A stretch of DNA of 38,791 bases from CAZCCC01 sp964497245 (GCA_964497245.1 CAZCCC010000011.1:1-38791); one strand, 5' to 3'; counted from the first letter of the stretch, positions 22,002-28,849 are shown. A program made the numbers and translations. Notes: a model not told the origin generated them from the letters alone.

Positions 22002-25000
22002 ATGGAAGTAATTAGAGGACATCGTCAGTGTAGTGACGATTTTGAACGTTGTTTTATTATTGAAACAACGGAACCGTTGACACCGGCTGAATTGGAAAAA
22101 TTGCGTTTTATTTTGGCTGAAACATTTGAGCCAGATAAATTCAGTTGGTCTTCTCTGTTGGAACAAGACACGAATTTGATTGTTGAGATTGGTCCGCGTT
22201 TAAGCTTTGCCACTTCTTTTTCAACCAATGCCGTTGCTATTTGTCATGCAATCGGGATGACTAAAATCACGCGTATTGAAATGTCGCGACGCAAAGCATT
22301 AATTCCAGAGTCTGATCGCAATGGATTTGTCCGGCAAGACTGCGATAAAATGACTGAATGTGAGTATCAGAATCCTCTTGGAAGCTTTCAATCTAAACAA
22401 GATCGTCAGGCAGTTCGGACTATACCAGTTTTGGAAAAAGGCAAATTAGCCATAGCTGAAATTAATGAAGCTATGGGGTTAGGCATGGATTTGTGGGATA
22501 TTGCTTATTATGCCGATCTTTTTCGTAAGCTTGGGAGAAATCCTACCGACGTTGAATTGTTTCAGCTTGGCACTGCAAATAGCGAGCATTCGCGCCATGG
22601 ATTTTTTAAGGGCAAAATGGTAATTGACGGCGAAGAAATGCCGCAAACTTTGATGCAGCTTATTCAGTCAGCGCTTAAAAGACGTCCAAGCAATAGTGTA
22701 ATTGCATTTAAAGACAATTCAAGCGCCATTAAAGGCTATGATATCTGGACAATTGTTCCGGAAATTCCTGGCTGTTTTTCCAGGCTTGTTAAAACTAAAG
22801 CAATTTACCACATTTTGTTTACTGCCGAGACTCATAATTTTCCAAGCGGGGTGGCTCCTTTCCCGGGAGCAGAAACCGGAACCGGCGGCCGGATACGCGA
22901 TGTCCATGCCACCGGCCGCGGAGCTTTGAAGATTGCCGGCACTGCTGGATTTTGTGTCGGTGCGCTTCATATACCCGGCTTTGAAATTTGCGGAGAAGGT
23001 GATGAATCCCGGCCTCACCCGGAAAGTTTGGCTTTGCCACTTCAGGTTTTACTTGAGGAAAGTGCAGGCGCTTGGGATTATGGCAATAAGATCGGCGAGC
23101 CGGTAATTTGCGGTTTTACTAGAAATTGTGATATGCGGCTGCCAAACGGCGAGCGCCGAGCTTGGCTTAAGCCGATAATGTTTTCCGGAGGCATCGGCCA
23201 AATAGATTCCCGACATTTGAACAAAGATAAGCCAAAAAAAGACATGTTGATTATTCAAGTCGGCGGGCCGGCTTATCGGATCGGCTTAGGTGGCGGTTCG
23301 GCTTCCAGTATGATGCAGGGAGAAAATAAGGCTGATTTGGACTTCAATGCAGTCCAGCGTGGCGATGCCCAAATGGAGAACAAAGTTGATCGAGTAATCC
23401 GTGCCTGTGTGGAAATGGGAGACGATAATCCCATTTGCGTCATTCATGATCAAGGCGCGGGTGGCCCATGCAATGTTTTGACTGAACTTATTGATCCGGT
23501 TGGTGGCAGAATTGATTTGAGAAAAATAAATCTTGGCGATCCGACAATGTCTGATTTGGAAATTTGGGGTGCTGAATATCAAGAGCGCGATGGCCTCCTT
23601 ATTTGGGAAAACCGGCTGGAGGAATTTTTGGCAATTTGCCTGCGTGAGCGAGTAGCCTGTGAAGTTTTGGGAGAAATTACCGGTGACGGCAAAGTGGTTG
23701 TTTACGGCACTGAAGACGAAAATCCGATTGTGGATTTGCCTTTGAAAGAAATCCTTGGTCAAATTCCGCAGAAGACTTTTACCTCAGATACGGCCAAAGA
23801 AAATCTCAAGCCCCTTGAAATTCCAAAGTCCTTGACTTTAATTGATGCGCTTAGAATGGTTTTACAACAGCTTTCAGTTTGTTCAAAAGAAGGTTTACTT
23901 AACAGAGTAGACCGAAGTGTCACCGGACTTATTGCTCGTCAGCAGTTTTGTGGGCCGGTTCAATTACCTGTGGCTGATGTTGGCGTTGTGGCTCAAAGTC
24001 ATTTTGGACTGACCGGCGCGGCAACGGCAATTGGTGAACAGCCGATGAAGATGTTGGTTGACGAAGAAGCCGGTGCCAGAATGGCAGTTGCCGAAATGAT
24101 TACCAATATGGCGGCGGCTTTAATCAGTGGTTTAGGCGATATCAAGTCGTCAGTCAATTGGATGTGGGCGGCAAAGTTGCCGGGCGAAGGTGCGGCAATT
24201 TATAAAGCGGCGGTAGCTTTAGTTAATTTTATTATTGAATTGCAAGGTGCTGAACCGGATGGCGGCAAAGACAGTCTTTCAATGGCTGCCAAAGTTGGTG
24301 ATGAAATGGTTAAAGCCCCGGGTCAAGTTGTTGTTTCCGGTTATGTCCCAATAGAAGATATAAGGCGTGTAATTACTCCGGATATTAAAAATCCTGGAAG
24401 AAGCGGATTGCTTTGGATTAATTTGGAAATAGAACATCGCTTGGGTGGTTCGGCTTTTGCTCAAGCTCTAGGACAGATTGGCGACGAGTCGCCTGACATT
24501 AATCCGACAAAGCTTAGATTGGGATTTAATGTTGTTCAAGAATTGCAAAGACGCGGATTGATTACCGCCATCCATGATATTTCCGACGGTGGGCTCATTA
24601 CCACGATTTTAGAAATGGCTTTTGCCGGCAATTGCGGATTGGATCTTGAATTCAGCCATGATTCCGGTCAAAAATTCAATGTTTTGTTTGCTGAAGAAGC
24701 CGGTTGGGTCGTTGAATATAATCGTAATGATCCGCAGATTATTTCTGAAATAAGAAGAATTTTGCAATCAAATCATTTTGGCGAAGACTGTTGCCAGGTG
24801 ATTGGGTTTACAAAGGAGACAGCTGACATCTGCGTTCGTTTTAATGGCGAGATTATACTTAACGAAAAAATGTTTAGCTTGCTCTCTTTTTGGAGGCGGA
24901 CTTCTTTTGAACTTGTTAGTGCAACAAAAGCTGATTCCAGGTATGTTTGCCGTGAATCGTCTAGAGAACCGAGACCTTTCAAATATAAAATCAATTTTGA

Positions 25001-25910
25001 TTTTGGCTGGACTGTTGATGATCAGAAATTTGTTGAAGCCATGTATAAGCCAAAAGTTGCCATTTTACGGGAAGAGGGAACAAATGGTGACCGCGAGATG
25101 GCTTCGGCTTTTTGGCTGGCAGGGTTTGACACATTTGATGTTACAATGACTGATTTAATTTCCGGCAAAGTAAGTCTCAGCGAATTTCAAGGTTTGGTTT
25201 TTCCCGGCGGTTTTTCCTTTGCCGATGTATTTGGTTCGGCCAAAGGATGGGCGTCAGTGATTAAATTTAGTCCAAAAGTCGCTGATGAAATTTCAGCTTT
25301 TATTGAAAGAGAAGACACTTTTATATTTGGTGTTTGCAATGGCTGTCAACTGATGACGCTTTTAGGGATTGTACCTGCATGGAGAAAAATTAAGCCCGAA
25401 AGACAAATGAGATTTATTTCTAATGCTTCCGGTGTTTTTGAATCGCGCTGGGTTAATCTTAGCATCATAAAAAATAATTCAATTTTTTTGAAAGGAATGT
25501 CTGGATCTGTTTTAGGTGTTTGGGTTGCCCATGGCGAAGGTCGTTTTTATTGTCCGGACAGAAATGACTTGATGTCTATTTCTCAGAATTACCAATTGAC
25601 GCCTTTGAGATATAATTTACCCGATGCAATACAAGATCCAATTAATTGTTGGCCAGATTTTGATTATTGTCCAGATTTTGATTGTTGGCCAGATATAGAT
25701 GGATATCCGTATAATCCTAATGGTTCGCCTTTTGGAATTGCCGGCCTATCTTCTGCCAATGGGAGATTTCTGGCTTTAATGCCTCACCCTGAACGGGTGT
25801 TTTTACCCTGGCAGTGGCCGTATATTCCTCCTAGATGGCGGAATTACGAAGTAGTTTCACCTTGGTTTCAGCTTTTCCGCAATGCGCGTAATTTTTGCCG
25901 TCAAAGCTAA
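22002..25910 (+). CDS. purL: phosphoribosylformylglycinamidine synthase, single-chain form
   Basis: 1302 aa from the ATG at 22002, fixed by AAGGAG (21989-21994). It makes FGAM from FGAR, glutamine and ATP. It is the long single-chain type: N-terminal PurS-like domain; first synthetase half with QLGTANSEHSRHGFFKG, AETHNFPSGVAPFPGAETGTGGRIRD, GGGSASSM and HDQGAGGPCNVLTELI; a pseudo-symmetric second half with GEQPMKMLVD and IHDISDGGLITTILEM; then a C-terminal glutamine amidotransferase with LVFPGGFSFADVFGSAKGW, catalytic Cys in FGVCNGCQLM, and His in LMPHPERVF. Odd: three hexapeptide repeats (residues 1216-1233) just before the conserved NPNGSP. It has its own promoter, dyad and terminator. Confidence 0.95.
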   Translation: MEVIRGHRQCSDDFERCFIIETTEPLTPAELEKLRFILAETFEPDKFSWSSLLEQDTNLIVEIGPRLSFATSFSTNAVAICHAIGMTKITRIEMSRRKALIPESDRNGFVRQDCDKMTECEYQNPLGSFQSKQDRQAVRTIPVLEKGKLAIAEINEAMGLGMDLWDIAYYADLFRKLGRNPTDVELFQLGTANSEHSRHGFFKGKMVIDGEEMPQTLMQLIQSALKRRPSNSVIAFKDNSSAIKGYDIWTIVPEIPGCFSRLVKTKAIYHILFTAETHNFPSGVAPFPGAETGTGGRIRDVHATGRGALKIAGTAGFCVGALHIPGFEICGEGDESRPHPESLALPLQVLLEESAGAWDYGNKIGEPVICGFTRNCDMRLPNGERRAWLKPIMFSGGIGQIDSRHLNKDKPKKDMLIIQVGGPAYRIGLGGGSASSMMQGENKADLDFNAVQRGDAQMENKVDRVIRACVEMGDDNPICVIHDQGAGGPCNVLTELIDPVGGRIDLRKINLGDPTMSDLEIWGAEYQERDGLLIWENRLEEFLAICLRERVACEVLGEITGDGKVVVYGTEDENPIVDLPLKEILGQIPQKTFTSDTAKENLKPLEIPKSLTLIDALRMVLQQLSVCSKEGLLNRVDRSVTGLIARQQFCGPVQLPVADVGVVAQSHFGLTGAATAIGEQPMKMLVDEEAGARMAVAEMITNMAAALISGLGDIKSSVNWMWAAKLPGEGAAIYKAAVALVNFIIELQGAEPDGGKDSLSMAAKVGDEMVKAPGQVVVSGYVPIEDIRRVITPDIKNPGRSGLLWINLEIEHRLGGSAFAQALGQIGDESPDINPTKLRLGFNVVQELQRRGLITAIHDISDGGLITTILEMAFAGNCGLDLEFSHDSGQKFNVLFAEEAGWVVEYNRNDPQIISEIRRILQSNHFGEDCCQVIGFTKETADICVRFNGEIILNEKMFSLLSFWRRTSFELVSATKADSRYVCRESSREPRPFKYKINFDFGWTVDDQKFVEAMYKPKVAILREEGTNGDREMASAFWLAGFDTFDVTMTDLISGKVSLSEFQGLVFPGGFSFADVFGSAKGWASVIKFSPKVADEISAFIEREDTFIFGVCNGCQLMTLLGIVPAWRKIKPERQMRFISNASGVFESRWVNLSIIKNNSIFLKGMSGSVLGVWVAHGEGRFYCPDRNDLMSISQNYQLTPLRYNLPDAIQDPINCWPDFDYCPDFDCWPDIDGYPYNPNGSPFGIAGLSSANGRFLALMPHPERVFLPWQWPYIPPRWRNYEVVSPWFQLFRNARNFCRQS
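25647..25700 (+). repeat. three 18-bp tandem repeats inside purL
   Basis: Units at 25647-25664, 25665-25682 and 25683-25700 encode CWPDFD, YCPDFD and CWPDID in frame. They lie just upstream of the conserved YPYNPNGSP of the amidotransferase domain. Confidence 0.9.
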
Positions 25911-25926
25911 TAAGGTAACTTAATTT

Positions 25927-25963
25927 CCGCGGAGTCTCCCAAAAAGAGTACCGCGGTTTTTTT
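25927..25963 (+). terminator. rho-independent terminator after purL
   Basis: Two CCGCGG blocks (25927-25932, 25951-25956) pair with each other, and a run of seven T follows. Confidence 0.8.
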
Positions 25964-25979
25964 ATAAAAAATTTTTAAT

Positions 25980-26008
25980 TTGACAAAAAAACCGGTTTAG
26001 GCTAAGAT
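25980..26008 (+). promoter_or_regulatory. promoter of the second pseudo-receiver gene
   Basis: TTGACA (25980-25985), 17 nt including CCGGTTTAGGC, TAAGAT (26003-26008). It is nearly identical to 18850-18878, and the similarity runs on to CATATTGTCAAAAGAGATTG. Confidence 0.75.
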
Positions 26009-26084
26009 TTCATATTGTCAAAAGAGATTGTTTCTTGGCTTTAAAATTGAATATTCGGCCGCAGAAAAATAAGGAGAAAAACTA

Positions 26085-26528
26085 ATGGACCGAAAAAAAA
26101 AGACACCAAAAAAGATTTTGTTGGTAAATTGGGTCAAAGAACATAGAGAGGAAATTGAGGCATTTCTCCGGGAAAAAGGTTTTGAAGTTATTGCGACAGG
26201 CGATTATTTAGAGATTAAAAGTTTGCTTAATAAAAAACCGAATTTGATTTTAATTGAACCAAATGCGCAATGGCCCGATGGTCTTGAAGAGGAAACTGAA
26301 TATGGCCGAATTACCGGTTTAGTAATTTTGAAACATATTAAGCAAAATCAATCAGATTTGCAGCTGCCGCCGGTAATTGTTCTTTCAGTAGTTCAAAAAA
26401 GGTTGATTGATGATTTGGAAGTTTCCAAAAATGTCGGTGTAGTGGATGTTTTAGAGATACCAATTCCGGCAAACAAACTTCTTACATCAATCAATAAAGC
26501 ATTGAAGCAGAATCGTCGCAAGTTTTAA
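26085..26528 (+). CDS. pseudo-receiver (CheY-like) domain protein, 147 aa
   Basis: A single receiver-like domain: ILLVNWVKEHREEIEAFLREKGFEV, then PNLILIEPN where the phosphoacceptor Asp is Glu, then ITGLVILKHIKQNQSDLQLPPVIVLSVV, then VLEIPIPANKL where the conserved Lys-Pro is missing. The Asp-to-Glu change and lost Lys suggest it is not switched by phosphotransfer. It shares the TGLxILxHIxxN..DLxLPPVI block and the promoter with the protein at 18952. SD AAGGAG at 26071-26076. Its stop codon lies inside the terminator palindrome. Confidence 0.7.
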   Translation: MDRKKKTPKKILLVNWVKEHREEIEAFLREKGFEVIATGDYLEIKSLLNKKPNLILIEPNAQWPDGLEEETEYGRITGLVILKHIKQNQSDLQLPPVIVLSVVQKRLIDDLEVSKNVGVVDVLEIPIPANKLLTSINKALKQNRRKF

Positions 26529-26544
26529 AACTTGCGGATTTTTT
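26517..26544 (+). terminator. terminator overlapping the stop codon
   Basis: A perfect 20-bp palindrome (arms CGCAAGTTTT/AAAACTTGCG, 26517-26536) contains the TAA of the upstream gene and is followed by six T. Confidence 0.8.
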
Positions 26545-27226
26545 ATAAACCTTGGCCTTTTATTGTTTTTAGAATTGATAAAAAAATTATCTTTAAATCA
26601 AAAATAAAAATTTTGAATGCAAGGTTGTTTTTGCAAAAATTAATATAATAATCATCCAGCCCCAAATCTCCGGCCGGGTAAAACTTATGTTTCCCTTTGG
26701 TAATTTGGACTAAGCCGGTTAATCCCGCTTTAATAATTTTTTTCCGGAAGATTCCTTTGCTGATTTCTTTTTCATAATCAACAGTATTCCAAGGTCTTGT
26801 TCCTACAAAACTCATTTCTCCTTTTAAAATATTTAACAGCTGGGCGCTTTCATCCAAATATAGTTTTTTCAAAATTTTGCCGACAAAAGTTAAGTTAGCA
26901 GGATTTTTTTCCAGCGGTTTTGTATGAATGAATCCGGATTGATTTAAAACTTTATTAAGAGCAGAAATTTTAAAAATTCTTATTTTATATAATCTGAAAG
27001 GCTTTCCGTGTGAAATACGAGTTTCAGTATAAAAGAATTGACCTTTGGATTCTTTATTAAATGATCCTTCCAGCTTTGTAACTAAAAAAATAACAATAAA
27101 AACAGGTGAAATTGCTATTAATAAAAAAATAGATAAACAAAGATCAAAAATTCTTTTCCAAATAAAATAAGGGACAAATTCATCCTTTTTGCTGGCTTTA
27201 ATATTTGGGTCGGTTTGTATTTTCAT
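26543..27226 (-). CDS. bacterial sugar transferase (WcaJ/initiating glycosyl-phosphotransferase type)
   Basis: 227 aa. One N-terminal membrane helix (residues 25-50, IFDLCLSIFLLIAISPVFIVIFLV) precedes the catalytic domain: FRLYKIRIFK, the acidic LDESAQLLNILKGEMSFVGTRPW motif, and AGLTGLVQITKG with YYIN. These are the hallmarks of short polyprenyl-phosphate hexose-1-phosphate transferases, which start lipid-linked glycan synthesis at the membrane. Here the usual LPQLxNVLxGxM appears as SAQLLNILKGEMS. No SD; it stands alone, convergent with the pseudo-receiver gene. Confidence 0.88.
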   Translation of the reverse strand: MKIQTDPNIKASKKDEFVPYFIWKRIFDLCLSIFLLIAISPVFIVIFLVTKLEGSFNKESKGQFFYTETRISHGKPFRLYKIRIFKISALNKVLNQSGFIHTKPLEKNPANLTFVGKILKKLYLDESAQLLNILKGEMSFVGTRPWNTVDYEKEISKGIFRKKIIKAGLTGLVQITKGKHKFYPAGDLGLDDYYINFCKNNLAFKIFIFDLKIIFLSILKTIKGQGL

Positions 27227-27276
27227 TTCATCATTATAGCAAAAATAATGCAGAATTATAATTGGTTAAAAATGAC

Positions 27277-27304
27277 TTGCAAAAAATAAATAATATTGTA
27301 TAAT
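27277..27304 (+). promoter_or_regulatory. promoter of the tRNA cluster
   Basis: TTGCAA (27277-27282), 16 nt, TATAAT (27299-27304), about 21 nt before tRNA-Ile. Confidence 0.7.
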
Positions 27305-27325
27305 AAGAGGGTTTTAGAATATCTT

Positions 27326-27401
27326 GCCCATGTAGCTCAGCGGTTAGAGCGCCACCCTTATAAGGTGGATGTCGGAGGTTCAAATCCTCCCATGGGCACC
27401 A
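27326..27401 (+). tRNA. tRNA-Ile (anticodon TAT)
   Basis: 76 nt with encoded CCA. Acceptor GCCCATG/CATGGGC, D arm GCTC/GAGC, anticodon stem CCACC/GGTGG with loop CTTATAA, T arm GGAGG/CCTCC. Anticodon UAU reads the rare AUA codon directly. A37 is consistent with ANN-decoding tRNAs. After it lies a short repeat of ATTAAC/AGTTAAC words (27403-27430). Confidence 0.94.
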
Positions 27402-27471
27402 AGTTAACAATTAACAATTAACAGTTAACTATTAATATTTAACTGCTATATCCGGGTGTATAGCTCAGTTG

Positions 27472-27501
27472 TCCCGATGTCCGCCTACGGCGGAATCGGG
27501 A
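27472..27501. repeat. 30-bp palindromic unit, copy A
   Basis: Outer arms TCCCGAT/ATCGGGA (7 bp), one unpaired G, inner arms TCCGCC/GGCGGA (6 bp), loop TAC. It is inserted exactly in the tRNA D loop. Its reverse complement recurs with two changes at 14074-14103. Confidence 0.88.
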
Positions 27502-27531
27502 TCCCGACTTCACCAAAGGTGAACGTCGGGA
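27502..27531. repeat. 30-bp palindromic unit, copy B, tandem to copy A
   Basis: Outer arms TCCCGAC/GTCGGGA (7 bp), inner arms TTCACC/GGTGAA (6 bp), loop AAA, and one unpaired C on the 3' side. The length and layout equal copy A while the inner stem differs in sequence, so the architecture is kept rather than the sequence. Confidence 0.88.
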
Positions 27532-27588
27532 GTTAGAATTTTTACCCCGCACCTTTCACAATTTATATTCAAAACATTTTATTTTAAA

Positions 27589-27616
27589 ATAGGCAAAAGA
27601 AGTATTGGTGGGCGTA
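27589..27616 (-). repeat. inverted copy of a tRNA-Val 3' end plus trailer
   Basis: The reverse complement of 27852-27879 (28 bp, perfect) and of 27684-27705 (22 bp within 27595-27616). It lies one base upstream of tRNA-Val, so GGGCGTA occurs twice in a row (27610-27616 and 27618-27624), offering two alternative partners for the acceptor 3' strand. Confidence 0.85.
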
Positions 27617-27617
27617 A

Positions 27618-27694
27618 GGGCGTATAGCTCAGTTGGTTAGAGCGTTACGTTGACATCGTAAAGGTCCGTGGTTCAAATCCACGTACGCCCACCA
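27618..27694 (+). tRNA. tRNA-Val (anticodon GAC)
   Basis: 77 nt with encoded CCA. Acceptor GGGCGTA/TACGCCC, D arm GCTC/GAGC, anticodon stem TTACG/CGTAA with loop TTGACAT, T arm CGTGG/CCACG. It is intact. Its 3' end and trailer are repeated twice nearby (27589-27616 inverted, 27843-27879 direct). Confidence 0.95.
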
Positions 27695-27750
27695 ATACTT
27701 CTTTTTATTATTGTATATTAAAATGAAGAGAGGGGCTGATATCGTAAAGG

Positions 27751-27788
27751 CTTGCCCCGCATATTTAGCGAAGCGAAATGATGCGGGG
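27751..27788. repeat. nested palindromic insert in the tRNA variable region
   Basis: Outer arms CCCCGCAT (27755-27762) and ATGCGGGG (27781-27788). Second stem ATTT/AAAT (27763-27766, 27776-27779), inner GC-GAA-GC. Confidence 0.8.
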
Positions 27789-27798
27789 TCCGTGGTTC

Positions 27799-27842
27799 TG
27801 CGCCTCAATAATAAAATTAAAAGCGCATGCGCCTTTGGCGCG
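27799..27842. repeat. double-hairpin insert in the tRNA T loop
   Basis: TGCGC (27799-27803) pairs with the GCGCA before TGCGCC. A second hairpin is GCGCC-TTT-GGCGC (up to 27841). It splits the T loop between GGTTC and AAATCC. Confidence 0.75.
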
Positions 27843-27851
27843 AAATCCACG

Positions 27852-27879
27852 TACGCCCACCAATACTTCTTTTGCCTAT
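27852..27879 (+). repeat. tRNA-Val 3' end plus trailer, second direct copy
   Basis: 27843-27873 repeats 27675-27705 exactly (31 bp, T-loop 3' side to trailer). 27852-27879 is the perfect inverted partner of 27589-27616. The direct-repeat pair resembles the att duplication expected after integration at a tRNA 3' end. Confidence 0.85.
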
Positions 27880-27880
27880 A

Positions 27881-27914
27881 AAAAAACCGCCCGAAACGGT
27901 TTGTTTTTGGGCGG
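27881..27914 (-). terminator. terminator of the small-protein operon
   Basis: On the minus strand CCGCCC (27914-27909) pairs with GGGCGG (27892-27887), followed by a T-run (27886-27881). Confidence 0.8.
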
Positions 27915-27927
27915 ACAAGAAAAATAA

Positions 27928-28236
27928 TCAAATTTGGCTAACCGGAATTATCAAGGTTAGCATTTTTTTATCTTCGGGCATGGCATCTCGGGCTTTTATT
28001 GCCTCGTCCATGCTCTTGAATCTGCCGGGAAGCTCTGTGCAGGCAGGCTCGTCTCCAATCACAAGGTTGGTTATATATGCCCTGAATTCCCCCCCCTCTT
28101 TGTAAAAACTAAAACCTTTTTCTGTCATGAGAAATAAAGCAAATTCGTCTTCCGGCTTTATATTGCCATTTACATCAATGACAGTAAGGGACACTCCTCG
28201 ACTGTTTTTTGTCATTTTAATTCCATGCTCGGGCAT
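27928..28236 (-). CDS. hypothetical protein, 102 aa
   Basis: Soluble alpha/beta protein with SD AAGGAG upstream. No family was recognised. It has a beta-rich middle (GVSLTVIDVNGNIKPEDEFALF, FSFYKEGGEFRAYITNLVIG) and a helical MDEAIKARDAM segment near the C terminus. It is the last gene of a three-gene minus-strand operon with two small membrane proteins. Confidence 0.65.
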   Translation of the reverse strand: MPEHGIKMTKNSRGVSLTVIDVNGNIKPEDEFALFLMTEKGFSFYKEGGEFRAYITNLVIGDEPACTELPGRFKSMDEAIKARDAMPEDKKMLTLIIPVSQI

Positions 28237-28263
28237 TATTTATCTCCTTATACTTGTTTTGGA

Positions 28264-28554
28264 TTATCTAATCCGTTTGTATCCATATTTTGTATGGATT
28301 GTCATGTCGAAAAATTTGGGACCCTTTATTATCCAACAATTACCGGCAGCCATCTCTTCACAATGTCTGTAGTATAAAAAAGCAATTGTGATTTTTTTAG
28401 GATCGATAGTAAGAGCGATCCCGCTTATTATAAATATAATAGCAGGAATTTTAAGTAGCTCATGTTGTAATCCAAAATAGATGCAGATAATGCCAAGCAA
28501 TATAAGGATTGCTCCGGCAATTCTTAGAACAATAGGTTTTGGAACAGTAATCAT
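28264..28554 (-). CDS. small membrane protein, 96 aa
   Basis: Two adjacent hydrophobic helices (residues 8-26 and 34-52) and a polar tail containing Cys (YYRHCEEMAAGNCWIIKG). SD AAGGAG lies within the preceding gene, and the start directly abuts that gene's stop, so translation is coupled. No family was recognised. Confidence 0.65.
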   Translation of the reverse strand: MITVPKPIVLRIAGAILILLGIICIYFGLQHELLKIPAIIFIISGIALTIDPKKITIAFLYYRHCEEMAAGNCWIIKGPKFFDMTIHTKYGYKRIR

Positions 28555-28794
28555 TTACTTATCTCCTTTCAGATGTTGACGTTTTTTTTCAATTTCATCG
28601 ATTCTGTTAAAAACTGGATCAGTTATTTCCTGATAAATTTCCTCTGGGAATAAAGGATTAATGACAAGAATTAACCCGTAGAGTATCATGGGAAGAGCCG
28701 AAATTGTAATAATTTCATATCCATAAAAATCTTTGACAGTCAGAAAAGCAACCATTAAAATCAGGGCAAGACCAATAAATCTTCGAACAATCAT
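28555..28794 (-). CDS. small membrane protein, 79 aa
   Basis: The start is placed at ATG 28794 (SD AAGGAG about 8 nt upstream) rather than the in-frame TTG at 28800. Two hydrophobic helices (about residues 6-22 and 27-46) are followed by a charged tail (EEIYQEITDPVFNRIDEIEKKRQ). It is the first gene of the operon with 28264-28554 and 27928-28236. Function unknown. Confidence 0.65.
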   Translation of the reverse strand: MIVRRFIGLALILMVAFLTVKDFYGYEIITISALPMILYGLILVINPLFPEEIYQEITDPVFNRIDEIEKKRQHLKGDK

Positions 28795-28849
28795 TTTCAA
28801 ATCTCCTTATTAAGTTGTTAAGGTTCGTTTTGCCTATTTTTAGGCTATT

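Larger units (their letters stand above)
27454..27537 (+). pseudogene. tRNA gene fragment interrupted in the D loop
   Basis: GGGTGTATAGCTCAGTTG (27454-27471) is the 5' part of a Val-like tRNA up to the D loop. A 60-nt insert (27472-27531) follows, and the D loop resumes as GTTAGA (27532-27537). After that no anticodon arm or acceptor 3' strand can be found, so the gene is broken. Confidence 0.7.
27737..27862 (+). pseudogene. second 3' half of tRNA-Val interrupted by two palindromic inserts
   Basis: Removing 27751-27788 and 27799-27842 leaves 27737-27750, 27789-27798 and 27843-27862. Joined, these match tRNA-Val(GAC) from the anticodon loop to CCA with a single change (GAC to GAT in the anticodon). 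The first insert falls in the variable-loop region and the second in the T loop. No 5' half is found upstream, so it cannot form a normal tRNA. Confidence 0.75.

Noticed and set aside
22702..23762. Several open frames within purL in other frames or on the opposite strand
   Set aside because: Shadows of a long GC-richer gene; no SD and no recognisable domains.
27403..27430. Short ATTAAC repeats as a CRISPR
   Set aside because: Repeats are only 7-8 nt with no spacers of uniform length; no cas genes in the window.
27629..27931. Minus-strand open frame across tRNA-Val and its fragments
   Set aside because: Antisense reading of tRNA sequences and palindromes; no SD.
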